Shown here piece by piece: positions 13,111 to 32,314 of a stretch of DNA of 64,000 bases. Made by a program: the position numbers and the translations under genes. Source of the stretch: Puffinus mauretanicus (lineage: Eukaryota; Chordata; Aves; Procellariiformes; Procellariidae); assembly GCA_023333565.1 (NCBI GenBank), contig JAJKFH010001977.1, forward strand, positions 1-64,000, written 5' to 3'. Below the pieces are notes generated by a model. It was not told the DNA's origin. It did not search any database and saw only the letters and a list, made by a program, of their open reading frames with translations. How positions within the stretch are numbered: the stretch's first letter is position 1; each line of letters opens with the position of its first letter.

Positions 13111-16100
13111 GGGTTGGCGTTGGGTGCTGGAGGAATCCGGAGAGGCCGCCTCTGTAAATGGCCACCTCCTGCTTGGCACCTGGGCGTTGGAAGCCCCGTG
13201 AGGGGATTAGCGGGCGTGTCGTTTGGGGTTTGGCGGCTGCTTCGCCGTTACTTGCATTTATCATCTTTATAGAAACGGACAGCTAAACTCACAGGTTGTC
13301 GGGTATCAGCTTTAGACGCTTTTTCCTCATAATTTTCTTCTACGTCAGCTGAGCTACCTTTTCCCTCCAGTCAATAAATTTTTTAAGCGAATAGACTTTT
13401 AAGCAAATTCTATAGTAGAATTTTTTCAGCAAGTATGTGGTTCCCGTAGTCTGATATCTCCTGTACTGTCGTCATACTGGTGATCATGCCATTTGTGACT
13501 TGGGAAATGGTCTCCTCGCATTCCTGTTTACATAGAGATGCTTATTTTCTGAAGTGTGAGGTGTTGTCAGAGCTCTGCTGTAGTGCAGGTGTATTTTGTT
13601 ACAACTATAGCTCAGTGTGATGTCAGCCTCTCTGCTCAATAAACTGGAAGACATTCTTTATAATCTTCAGTTTAATGCTTATATAAGAGTTTGAGAGCAG
13701 AGCGGGAGAATGCAATTTCTTATAGAACAAAGTTTTGAAGTATTTGAAGCCAATTTGAAGTGTGGTCTTTAAAATGACAATGCATTTTTTTCATAAAAGA
13801 TCTGACTTGGTCAAAGTTTAATTCCATACGTTTTCACTACAAAGTCTGATTCATCGTTGTTAACATAGCCGTTAAATTTAAGAACTTAAGTTAGAACCTG
13901 TAGTTCTATTAAAGCTTTGTGCTTTTTGTATTTTTTTTTCATATTTACCTGAAACTTGTACTGTAAGACATTTTATGTCTTAGGAAAACTAGGGGTGAAT
14001 TGTAAAAGTCATAGAAAATAACAGAGGCTAACTTACAAAACTCAATCATGTAATGGTACAGCAACATAAAGATACTGACTTACAATCAAGATGTAAGTGC
14101 TGTGTAGGCTGTTTCAGACCACTCAAAGCCATATTTTACTTATAGATTAATTTATATGGTGTTTGGAATATAAAAAAAATTCCCTTAGTGTTTTTTCTCT
14201 TTCATTAATAATGGTGAGCAACTATGAATTTTAGTTCAGCAATTTTTGTTATGAATTATCTAGTGTGTGACTTTCAAGGCTTTTCACATAGCTGTTTGCA
14301 TTCAGGTAGCTCAGAAATTGGAAATGCTCATGGAGACAGAATATCGCTGATAAATCCTCCATGAGTATTTAAATTCAGGTTCACTGTTGCAGCTCGGCAG
14401 GTGAAGAGTAGGGTTATGGTAGAGCATACGTTAAGTGCATATTTGTATTTATCTATCTGTGAGGGTGAAAGTTGTCTGTGTTGTGCAGGTGTTAAAGGAG
14501 AAAATAAGCTTCAGGTCTGGGCAGTGGAGAGGGACTGGTTAGAGGAAGGGAATAGCTTTGGGAACTTGCAAGGTTGATATATAAAACAGGAGTTAGAAAT
14601 GGCCAACATGATTTAAGTAGTTCAATACTGAATAAGTGCTTTTCCAGTAGATCCCGGCGAAGCTTAAATTTGATACTTCTAGTGTGGCTGTTTAGTAGTG
14701 AAATTACTGGTTTGCATCAGCTATTGCAGATTTCAAAGGTAATTTTTAAAATATAAATTTATTTTAAAGAATTTACAATTCGTATTAGGATCCAAAAGAT
14801 TATGCTGGTTTGAAGCTCTTTTTAAATCCCTGAGGCAGCAATAAGCCATTTGAGATAAGTCTGTTTTGCGCCCTAGATTTCTTGTCAGAAGGCATTAATA
14901 ACTTCATTAAAGGTTTCAGAAGACTTGTCGTAGGCATTTTCAATGGGATAAGTAATGCAGGTAATTCATTCCATTGTGATATACTATGTTCCATCTGAGA
15001 AGACGACTTTGAGGGCTAAGTGAAAATGAAGCTTTACAACAGGTGGAAATCGTAACACATCTGTTTTTGTAGCTCATAGTATATTCCTAAAACGGCAAAT
15101 TAAAGAACTAAGCTTCAGAAAAAATAGAATTGTACATTTGCAACTATCTTTTAAAATACGGGTTTGTGTTAGGCGGCTATGGATGCTACCATCTTTTAAA
15201 ATACGGTTGTTTGTGTCAGAAGCCTATGGATGCTAGCACATACCTCTTTTCAGTGCTATGAGTCCATACAAAAGCCTAGCCCATATAAAAGTAAACATAA
15301 AAATTATCCATTATTAACATGCGTAAGTTAGGTTTGTGATACGGTGTAATAGAGAAGAGCAGCAGGAGAATTTTTTTCTCTGATGGTTACTCTGAACTTC
15401 TTTAATACAATACAATTAACATCACACTGCATATTCACATGTAACAATGTGGTAGTGAACTGTTTGCCTTTCAGGATGGTACCTTCGATGGAAATACTGA
15501 TCTTGTGTTACAGTATTTTACAAATAAATTTAGATTTCAAACCAGATAAATATTATTTGTAATTTTAGAAATGTTATAATTATTTCATTTAGGTTTTGTT
15601 CCCATTCTCAGGGTGGTGATGACAATGGTAGCTAATTTGTATTAGTGACTATAAAGTTAAGCGTGTGAGGACAAGACTCTCCAAGCAAGAATTAAAATAA
15701 AGTGGACATAGCACATGGAACCTGTGCAAATGGAACAATGTAGGAAAAAACTCTAAAATACTCGAAGTAGTGCTGGTATTTCTTAATGTAATCAGCAAAG
15801 TGAGATCATAAATGTTTGTTTAACCAAAGGCATGGTCCTTCCAGTTCAGTTTAAGTCTTGGTAATCCATAGGAAACTGAAAGTTTTCCCATTGGTGTCAT
15901 TTTAATGTAGTAATACTTATTATAGCAGGGATATGAAAGATGCAACAAGAAATTATTCTCAAGATTTCATATCGAGGAGAATATGAAACGAGGAGATCTC
16001 GTTACTCATGCATGATCCTTTATGCTTCCCATTCTTACTTTTGCTTCAAGATAATGGTGTTTTTCAGTATCTTTCCATGTACCATTTTTTCTGATAAATA

Positions 16101-17885
16101 AACTAATGGATGCTGACAGTGATTTCAGGATTTTTTGTTTGGATTTTATAGATTTATTATGAAACATTACCTACTGTTTAATGAAACCAGCTAATTGAAA
16201 TGTATTGAAACAAAATGTATTTAGCCATTAAAACATACTGATACGGTATTCATGCATTGCAAATACGATCCTTGTTATTTGCAGTGTATTTGCATGCTTC
16301 AGATGTCAGTGGAAAAGTCGGCTCAACCATGGTGTGTATTTAAATTAGTTTGGCAGGAAATATGGCTAGAATATTTAAGCACTAAGAAAAAGAGCTGAGC
16401 ACTGGTGCTCTGAATAATACAATGAAAGATATTTCTTAGTTAATTTTTAACTGAAACTTGCATTTTTAAACCAGGTATCAGCATATGGCTTCTATTTTTA
16501 TGATTTTAACAGCATATAGAACATAATGGGAGCACTGATGATTGCTTATTATTTAATTCTCAATGCACATCACCGCAGATAGGCAAGAATGGAGGAAGGG
16601 TACATTTCTAGTTGCTTGCAGGGAAGGGAAAATTCTGTACCAAGGAGAAAGTAGGGAAGTTGTTTGTAAATCAGTGTTACTTACCTAAACTGGGGGAGAA
16701 AATCTCTCTCTACATTAGTGACAGTTATTTTTGCTAGCTTATCCTGGTAAATGAAGCAAAATGGCTTTTATCTTCAGTATCCAAACAAGCATGTCAAAAG
16801 TAGGTATCTGCAATACTTAAATATTGTTAAGCGGATTTCTTTGAAATGTCATTTGTGTGTGCGTATTTTAAGATCCATATGCAGTTTGATAGAGTGGATT
16901 ATTGGTATTTTTTTTTTTAAATAGGACCTCTTGGTGCCATTTAGTGTCTTTTTATTGTTGGTGAGAACGGAAAGAACTGAATTTATTGTTGTCATAGTAA
17001 TGTTTTGGAGATAGTGATGATGATGAATTTTCTTCCCCTTACCCCGCTGATTGCATTTCACCTGCATTTATTTCAGTTTAAATGTTATGGTTTGAATTTT
17101 ACCATGCTAGATGTTTTCCAAGTAGGAGCAGTGTTGCTGCCTACAGATATTATAGCTGCACTGTCTTGCAACTCAAGAGTGTATAAATATAAAGACCTGA
17201 AAGATTGTGAATTTTTGTGCTGTTTTTTGCTTCTTAACCTCAAATATAAAGCAGTATAGAATTTATTGTTACGTGTGTTTGTTTTCTTGGATCTCACTTG
17301 AAACAGCAGAGTATTTGAGCCTGTAATAAAGATAATTTTTTCTTGAGATACTGTCAGTTGTTAAAAAGCTGTTGTCTAAGCCTCACTGAAACCCGTCATA
17401 CTTAAACTCTCACAAAGTCTTCTGACTCAACAGCTTTTCAGTATTTTAGTTCTTTATTTTAGCATCATGTTTCTTCAGTTGGTCAGTATTACCACTTCTT
17501 CAGCAAAATAGAGTAGGGCAAGATCTGAGTTTTGAGCAATTTAGCATGCAATTCAAAAGTCCAGCTAAGAAAGTGGTGTAATATATTAGTGGCAAAAGGG
17601 CATAGTACCAGCCATGTTTTGTGTGTGCCACTCATTGGGGTTAAGCAGTTCTTAGTCGGTTTTAAGGAAATAAATTTGTCACCATTGTAGCTTAGAGATT
17701 TTTTTTGTTTCTTTTCCTCTAACTGATATGTATTGTTGCACACTTAGAGTATGCTTATTAAATTTATGAAGGAGAAATTACAAGTGTATAGATAAGATAT
17801 ATTTACTTTGTTAAGAAGTGATAAAAGAGTAGAGTCATCAGGTTTTCACAATAGCTCTTAATAAACTTCATTATTCTTTCAACAG
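13111..17885. other. Presumed RO60 intron 1
   Basis: AT-rich sequence between the CpG island and the acceptor CAACAG at 17880-17885. No coding exon seen. A noncoding RO60 first exon must lie upstream; its donor was not assigned (GTGAGG after CTCTATG near 12444 is one candidate). A degenerate 45-bp direct repeat sits at 15146-15236. Confidence 0.7.
15146..15236 (+). repeat. 45-bp direct tandem repeat, diverged
   Basis: ATCTTTTAAAATACGG occurs at 15146 and again at 15191. Each copy is followed by a TTTGTGT stretch and CTATGGATGCTA, with a few substitutions and a 1-base length difference. Confidence 0.85.
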
Positions 17886-17905
17886 ACCTCTTGGAAGTGT
17901 AAACA

Positions 17906-24548
<6,643 letters not shown>

Positions 24549-27500
24549 TTTTCTAGGCATCTGCTCTTCTCAGTGGGTCCATTGCTGGCAACAGACTTCA
24601 CCCTGGGAACTCCCAGCCAAATATACGTTATTAGAATATGGCACATTATATACATATCAGAATGTTACCTTTTTGTGAAGGGAAAACAAGAAAAGCAGAT
24701 GAGAAATCTCTTTTCTCTTTTTTCCTGCTGCACACAATTTTAAATAACAGTGGGAAGTTTGCTAGAAGTAGCTACAGGGTTACACAATACATAATTAAAT
24801 TTCATTTATAATAGATTATAAATACTGAGAGATTTTTAATTTTCTCCCTCCCTCCCCCCAACCCCTTGCTGTGGAATGCTTGTTTGCAAGAATAAATTGA
24901 TTAATTACTCTTAGGATGGTGCAGGGAAAAAAAGTGGGTTTAGTATTTTTAATAATGTCAGTTTAACAGCAACTTCATTTAGAGGGATTTTTCTTTGGGC
25001 TTTTTTTAATCTTTGTATTTTAAACAAATTATTAAAGTTCAACAGTTTCCATTGTTATACTTCAAATCTACAAAACAAGTATTTTCTGGCACGTATGAGA
25101 CCATGTGACTGTGATGCAGTATAAAAGTTACCTAGTGAAATTTTATACTGATAAAACTGAAAGTGGAAGAGCTCATGCTAATCTTTTTCTATCTAGATTA
25201 TCATCTGGGTTTTCAGGAGTAAATTGTAATTCTTTTTGGAGAAATTGAGGGGCAGTTTCTGTACAATGCAGTTTCAGAAGCACTATTTTAGAATTAATAC
25301 GCGTTACAGGAAGTTCTAAAAACTGTTTTTAGTAGAAAAAGACCTTGGAAATAGCTGGGAAGCCACATTCAGTCCACGTTACAACTTCAGGAAGCATCAG
25401 CACACTTTCAGTGAGGAAGATCAACAAGTGCATGTGTCTTGGTCTGTTCTTGAAAGCTGAGTGGTAACAACCAGAAACAAAAAGCTACATTTTCTTCAAA
25501 AGAATGTATTCAATGATACAGAAACAATCTTCCTAACAGGAGAGTATTTCATTTTTTAAAATCTTTTTGTAGATTAATATTACTTCTGATTTCGTAAATT
25601 AATTCAAGCTAACATTTTTCAAAACTACCTCCAGTTTATAGTGACCAATTCTTAAAAACTTTTATGAAATGTACAGTTGCCTGCTTCGTGTTCTCAAAAT
25701 CTTGTTTAGGAAGTGATTGAAACTGGATTTTTTTTTTTTTTTTGTCTGATAGTAAGAGTGTGAGTAAATAAGGAGAAAGCTAGTGAATATCTTATCACTT
25801 TGGAACAGGAATTGATAGCAATTCATGTGTATATGTATTTAATTCTGTATGTGTGTGTTTATATATGTGGGTATAGGGGGAAAGTTAAAAGATCTCTTTA
25901 GTAGATCACAATCTTAGAAGATGAGAAAGGTTTTTTAGTGATGCTTTTACAATTTCCCCGAAGACATATGTATGTCAGCCTCTTTTATGCTAATTCTGGC
26001 TATTTTAAACAGTGATTTTGATGATAATTTGAAAATAATTATGATTTATAAAAATAACCCAGTTGTGGTAAATGACATGTAAGACCATATTTTTCTGCCT
26101 AAACCTCAAGCTTTTAAATGTAAAATTCAACTTCATATTATACTTTTGATACTTGTAACACTTTTCATTATGCCTCGTACATATTGATTATAAATTCAAA
26201 GCTCTCATTCTGTAGGATGAATATCTCTTTTGGTGCTAAAATGTGAGGTTACATGTTACTGAAGGTATTCTGCTACATACATATACTCTACCTTAATGAA
26301 TAAATCAAAACAGCGAGGGAAGCCTTTTCTGACATTAAAACCATGGCTTAAAGAACTGATGGTAGGAATGTTACCTTTCAGTGGACATGAATGTAGTTAC
26401 TTCAGAATTATCACTGCTCTTACGATACAGCTCTGATAGAATGCTTGAAGAATACATGACTGCCACCAGCTTGTCAGGTGACATCTAGAAAAAACAAGTG
26501 TTCCTACAAAAGCTGAGACATAGCACTCTGAGCTTGAAAAAGAAAATTAGCCATTTCTTATGAAAAATTTCTTACCACTTTTAGTCTCCTTTCTAAATAA
26601 ACACCAGGAATATGGGGAGTAAACTCATTTGCTTGATACATGTTGATAATTATTTCAGGTAAATGCACTGATGTTTTGGGGTTGTTTTTGGTAGTAATGT
26701 GTTTTAAATTACACAATAGTCAAACATCTGATTAGGTGTTTCCTTCTAAGCTAGAGATGTTGAAAATAACGGATAGATAAGTATCTTTTGCAAGTAATTT
26801 TTCTTATTTGGAGTAGTATTTGTGAAGTAATAGGAAATATTTTGTGCTAAATATAAAATGAAAACTTAAACAGGTATTTCAAGTAACTTTGTGCAGTTAA
26901 TTGCATAAATTTACTTCAAGTAAAAGATTAGACTAGCTACTAACAGACTGAATGGTTATAGTAGTCTTGCATCTTTGAAAGCAGTCCAGTTTGAAATACA
27001 ATTCCTTGAACTAGAGTGTAAGTGAAAGTGAACTTTTCAGTAGAACTTATAGAAAACGTAACTGCCTGTATCTATTGACACTGGATAGCTATGCACCATG
27101 TTAAAGATAGTGATCCATGCTGGAGTACATAATATGCTCCTAAATATTTACCGTATCTCTGTACTAAAAAATCTTGTTAGAAATAGAATATTCTAAGTGG
27201 TTTGGTTATCCGATGTAAAACTGACACCAATGAGATCATGTTGTCATCTGCTCCTCCTCTAAGATTTTCACAGAGAGGGGAAACTGAAGTAAATGCTGAC
27301 AGCTGAAACTTTATAGTGTGTTGACCTTTGTTTCTACTGTTTTCTGTCTGCTTTTGTTATTATCTTACAGTAAGGGGCATAGAAGAATGATGCTGCATAC
27401 TCCTTTTCCATAGACTGGATCTTTTTTATCTGACCATATACTGAATTTTAGGAGACAGCATGACTCATTTGCCATAACATAAATTTGTCCTGATTTTAGT

Positions 27501-30500
27501 CTTTAGTTATTAAACTGATAATTTCCAAAATGATATCTGGACATGAAAAGAAGCAATAATTACTGTAATGTTTAAAAAAAAAAAAAAAAAGTGAGCTAAG
27601 ACAAAGTTGCTAAGCTTAAGCGTTAGTTCAGTATACAATAAATAACCTACCCTTTCACCAAAGAGGAGACACTCTTTCAAGTTAATAGCGTTGTTTGCAT
27701 TGGAGGAACACTTCGACTAACAAAACAAAAATGGGGCTACAATTGTGCACTGCAGTTTACCAGTAAAAATTGAACAGGGACGAGTTTAAAGACAGTTAAT
27801 TTTATTCCAAACATTAATTAAAAAAAAAGTGTAAATGCAGAGTGCAGCTGTAGACTGGGTGAATGCAAGTTTCGTGATATCTAACAGAATTAATAGGCTT
27901 TCAGTTTGACTGCCATTTCACTGTGACCCCCTTAACAATTCTTAAGAATTAGACTGTTATGTCTAAGACTATAATGTTCAGGCATTTTACCTTTAAGAAA
28001 GAAGAAAAGGATGTAATGGTTGGAAGCCCAGCATTCTTCTGTAATGAAGGGCTGTAATAAATGAACATCAAAGGTCAGGTTTCCTAATGGAAGGGATACA
28101 ATCAATGTGGAGAGGGCAGAAGGCACTCAAGATTTCTTAAAAATCATGCAATGCATACATCAACATTGTGTAATAAATTGAATAAAGACAGTAATAATTT
28201 TGCCAAGAAATAGGATTTTGTGTCAGGAATTTTAGATCTGTAGCAAGGAGGAGGAAATGCTTGTAAAATTAGATTACAGGGAAAATATGGGGTCTTTACC
28301 TACAATCCTATGTGTTTAAAAAAGAGAAGTCTAAAAGTAGGTGTAGATCTGAAGTCAGCAGGGCCAGTCTAAGTGCTCACCATGTGAGGGCCTCTAATAA
28401 CTGGCCCTAAAATATCTTGCTGCTTAAAACACTGTTAAACCTGTTTGTTAAACATAAATCATTGAGGGGGGTGTGTCTTGTTCTTTTTCATTGTTGTTGT
28501 TTAATTGGGACCCATAAATGGGTATGGCTTTAAAAGGCTATTCAACGAAGTATATATTCTTGGCTTAAAAAATACACCAGCAGTTTTGGAAATGTATTTT
28601 AATAATGGCTGTGTCTGTAAAAACACTAGGAAAATATTTTTCTCCATTGCAAATGCTGTGCTGCTTAATCACATACCTAACTCATAGCCACCGTACCACA
28701 AGCATAAATACTGGTTCCATTTATTTCGTTCCTTGTATTACCTTTTTGCTTTGCCCTTCTTTTAATGTTGGCTTTTTTCTCCTTTCCCATCTCCCTTGTC
28801 ACCTCAGGCCTATACTTGAATCTCTTTTCACATACAAGCTCTCGTCCATTCCTTTTTTTGCCTCTGTTCTTCTTCTGCCTTCTTGCTGTCATTGAGCATG
28901 CTAGCTTAGCTAAATAACTTATACCAGAACTGATGTAATAGTATTTATCTTAATTTTAAAAAAGTGGATAAATTTTTTCTTTCCTTTGATTATATAAATC
29001 TCTTATAAAACATGTAATTTGCTGTATCTATCAGATTTTTGGTAGAACTTTGTGTAAAGATCAGTGACAAAATTGTTTATTTACAAAAATCCAACATCTG
29101 CCTGTGAATGGCTTTATTTTTATAAAGTAACCGCTTAAATCTGGCTTTTCAGATTTAAAGCTTTTTTCTAGAATTAGTTCAGTGAGTTGCAGCTTTCCAT
29201 TCTGTTAAATTTATTATCAAGCTGCTGTTACATGCAGAATTACGGAAACATTTAAATTCATATAAATGTGTAGCTTCTTTGCAGCATTGATTAGAGAAAA
29301 ACTTCAAAGAATAGGAAGTGGAAGTAAACCTAAGCGAAGAATCATTTGTCTTGCTTGTGCTTTTAATCTTTTTTTAAGGGTTTCATCAGTTTACAGGTTT
29401 ATTTTGCTATTTGCAGTGGTTCATAATGGACAAATATGCTGTAAGTAAGCTGTTTTAATGACTGTATTGCTGGAATGGTAGAGATTTCATCTTGCCATGA
29501 TACAGTATAGCGTACAACATTGCTGAGTAAGAGTTATGGGGGGAAAGGTAAAACACTAAGATAGTGTATTATGTATGTGCTGCTCTAAGAGCTAAGATTT
29601 ATGATTAGCTAATTTCAGCAGAAGGTATGGTGTCTTTAAATATGTGTGCTTACATTTAGACTTTTAATTTTGATACTGTAAAGCGTGGTTTCTTTAGGTA
29701 TTTCTGCATTCTGAATTTAAGTTTAAATATATATATATTTGCATATATGTATGTGGTATGTTGAGAACTTTTACAAATGCTTCATTAACAAATAATGAAT
29801 ATAAATAGCTGTTTTCCTAATGTTACCAGCTTCTTAGAGTTAAGCACAACTAGTTACAAATAAAATGTCTTTTCTATTACATTCTCCTATAAAAGTGCAG
29901 TTCTACTCTTTAAAAATAATTCTGTATAAAGAAGCAACAGATGGGCGCATTCACAGCTCTATCTGCTTAGTTAAATAACTTGATGTTTGTTTCCAGCTTC
30001 TCACGCTTCTTAGGAGCATGGTATTTAAGCTGGATGAGCAGGTGCGTCTTAAGTGTAAGTACACTGGTGGATAATTTTTAACATTCAGATCCCAGGGCAA
30101 GCATTATTTTAATATAAACAGCTTTGTCCTGGAGACAATGCTAAGCAAAAAATGTTACTATTTTTGAGTCACTCCCTTTTTTTTCCTAGAGTAGAACCAC
30201 ACTTTAACCGCCATATCATGTTTAAATAACTTAAACATAACATGGCTTTGTGCCATCCAATAACGAAGGCACTGTCTTGCTGCTACTTTCTATGAAATGG
30301 TACAAAATTAATGAGAAACTATTTGGACAGGGAGCGTTACTATTGTTAAAAAGAAACATAATTAACCCTTTGAGTGCCTTAAAACATATCTTCTTTAACA
30401 AACGGGCACTCACTTGGATCTGGAGGCATACAGCATGTTTTCTCAACAGTTGGAATAGAATATTGCCTTAAGTGACAATGCCCTGGGCTTTCTGAAACTT

Positions 30501-31500
30501 AGAACTCAAAGGGTTATTTTAGAGTACTGTATTGGGACTTCTTTTTAAACAGGGAACAAAACGAACAGGTCTTTGAAAAATTCCTTTGCATACTATTATT
30601 TTCACATGATGGATTTACCAGCTTTCAGGTGCAAAATTATTGTTAACCTTCTGAGAAAACATAACTGGCCTAAGAATTCTACACAGAGAAAAAGAACACT
30701 TGATTACCACTGTATGTGCAAAATAAATTGCTTTATTAAGTATAAATTTAGGGGAGAGATGCACATTTGTGCATGTTTACCTTGGTGAGTGTGGCCTTGT
30801 AAACAAAATTTTAATAAGGCAGTGATGAAACTAGCAAAATACAGTAAACCACAATAATAAAAATACAACAAGGTCAGTGTGTTTAATTAGCTCATTATAT
30901 GTTAAAGATGCACAGTGCAGGCAACTGTATACTAAAGACTTTCTACAAATGATGTGGTTTCAACTTATTTCAAACCCGCATCACAAAAATGAAGCTGTCA
31001 AATTTAAATGGTACTCTTGCAGTCCTAGTTATCGGGAGGTGAAGATAAATGTGATGCTTTTTTCCCTTGCGGGGGAAAAAGTAGTTTGGGTGCATGCAGT
31101 GCTGAAAGCAATGGAAATAACAGGAGTCTTACTCAAAAGAAGTGAGTAAAAATTCATTGACTGACGTTTTTATTCTAAACTGTGCACCTTTAGTAGTGTA
31201 ATGGTCCCTTTTACTGAAGAATGGGGTATAATTTTCTACTTGCATATGAACTTTCTTGAAATAACCAAGAGTCTTGGCATTGCCTGGTCTGGCTTTGGAT
31301 GTACATTGTACTGAAACTATTGAATTTTAGACATTTCTTTTAGACATTTAACTGCAAGTTAAAATTGCTAGTAAACTGCATTCTGACTGTAGAATTTAAG
31401 TACTAAATAAACTCTATGCATATTAGACCCATTTTACTTGGTCTTAAGTTTCATAATAACGTTGGACTGATCATAACGTAGTTTGTAGCTGCACAGTTTA
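24549..31500 (+). other. RO60 3' UTR and downstream AT-rich region
   Basis: No splice-supported coding sequence. AATAAA hexamers occur at 24891-24896 (a proximal candidate giving a 3' UTR of roughly 0.37 kb), near 26298, 28180, 29868 and 30719, and at 31406-31411. A long 3' UTR is possible but cannot be bounded without transcript data. Open frames of 60-96 codons here look like chance. Confidence 0.6.
24891..24896 (+). terminator. RO60: Candidate proximal poly(A) signal of RO60
   Basis: AATAAA lies 343 bp after the RO60 stop, preceded by a C/T-rich stretch. Use of this site is not shown by the sequence. Confidence 0.45.
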
Positions 31501-31814
31501 GTCATGGCGAGCTGTCTGGCTCCCCTAGGAGGATATTCTTGAATGACACTGTATAGGCTGATACTTCATAGCGCAGAGTGAAGATGAGAGCAATTACCTA
31601 CCCCTCTAAAGCTGCAAGAATCCTTATTCCCTTTTCTGTAGCAACTGGACATACAATTTGGTAGCTAGGTGATCAGACACTGAAATGTAAGAGAGGCAGG
31701 CATGCATACAGCAATATCACTACAGGCTTGTTTTGCTTCATACTTTCTTCATGATTACAATTTGACATTCAGAGAAGAATTAAATTTAAAGGAACCATTA
31801 AATTAAACTGACCA

Positions 31815-31820
31815 TTTATT
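31815..31820 (-). terminator. GLRX2: Candidate poly(A) signal of GLRX2
   Basis: TTTATT on the plus strand is AATAAA on the minus strand, 375 nt past the GLRX2 stop. It would give a 3' UTR of about 0.4 kb. RO60 and GLRX2 converge tail to tail here. Confidence 0.45.
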
Positions 31821-31984
31821 GTAACAGTTGGAACAAAGCTAGAAAGCAAACTCATTTGCAGCAAAAAAAATACAGGATTCTTCTTGTACAGTCTATACTT
31901 CTCTGAAGCATAGTATCAGGATGTAATAGCAATAAAATGACATCACTATCTCACACTTAGAGCCCCAAGAGTTACGTAATGGTT

Positions 31985-32095
31985 TTTATCACCATTTTGG
32001 CTGTGGTAAAGCTGAGGCAAGGACACCAAGTAATTTGCCAAGTCCATAAAGTCTGTGTCAGAGAATGAGCTATGATTCAGCAATCCATGGCTTGA
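31985..32095 (+). mobile_element. Fossil MIR/CORE-SINE-like fragment
   Basis: The order of short matches fits the conserved 3' half of the MIR SINE: an ATCACCATTTT block, GCTGAGGCAAGGACACCAAG, TAATTTGCCAAGTCCATAAA, then GTCAGAGAATGAGCTATGATT. This resembles the MIR pattern of CCCCATTTT, GAGGCACAGAG, AAGTAACTTGCCCAAGGTCA and GGCAGAGC with GATTC. It is highly diverged, as expected for an ancient amniote SINE. It lies in the presumed GLRX2 3' UTR on the opposite strand. Confidence 0.55.
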
Positions 32096-32194
32096 ACTTG
32101 TTGAGTCCAGCTGATGCAGTGTATTTTTGTGATCTTCTAACTTGTCTGAAATTCTGTTTATACAAAGGAAGACTAAGCTAAGCTAGATGGCTGT

Positions 32195-32314
32195 TCAGGA
32201 TTTTCTTTTCACTTGACATTGATGAACTAATGGAAGCAGTTTGCCTTCCTCATGAAGCCTTTGAGTCTCTGTAGCACCTCCAACGAAAGTCCCATTGACA
32301 AACACTCTTGGGAC
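32195..32314 (-). CDS. GLRX2: GLRX2 last coding exon
   Basis: Encodes VPRVFVNGTFVGGATETQRL through LLPLVHQCQVKRKS and a TGA at 32197-32195. The C-terminal tail is a few residues shorter than human. Confidence 0.96.
   Translation of the reverse strand, partial: VPRVFVNGTFVGGATETQRLHEEGKLLPLVHQCQVKRKS

Noticed and set aside
11795..13264. Long open frames on both strands in the first CpG island (up to 409 codons)
   Set aside because: High G+C removes stop codons. The translations are Pro/Arg/Ala/Gly-rich with no domain, several overlap each other on both strands, and the real UCHL5 exon 1 lies inside.
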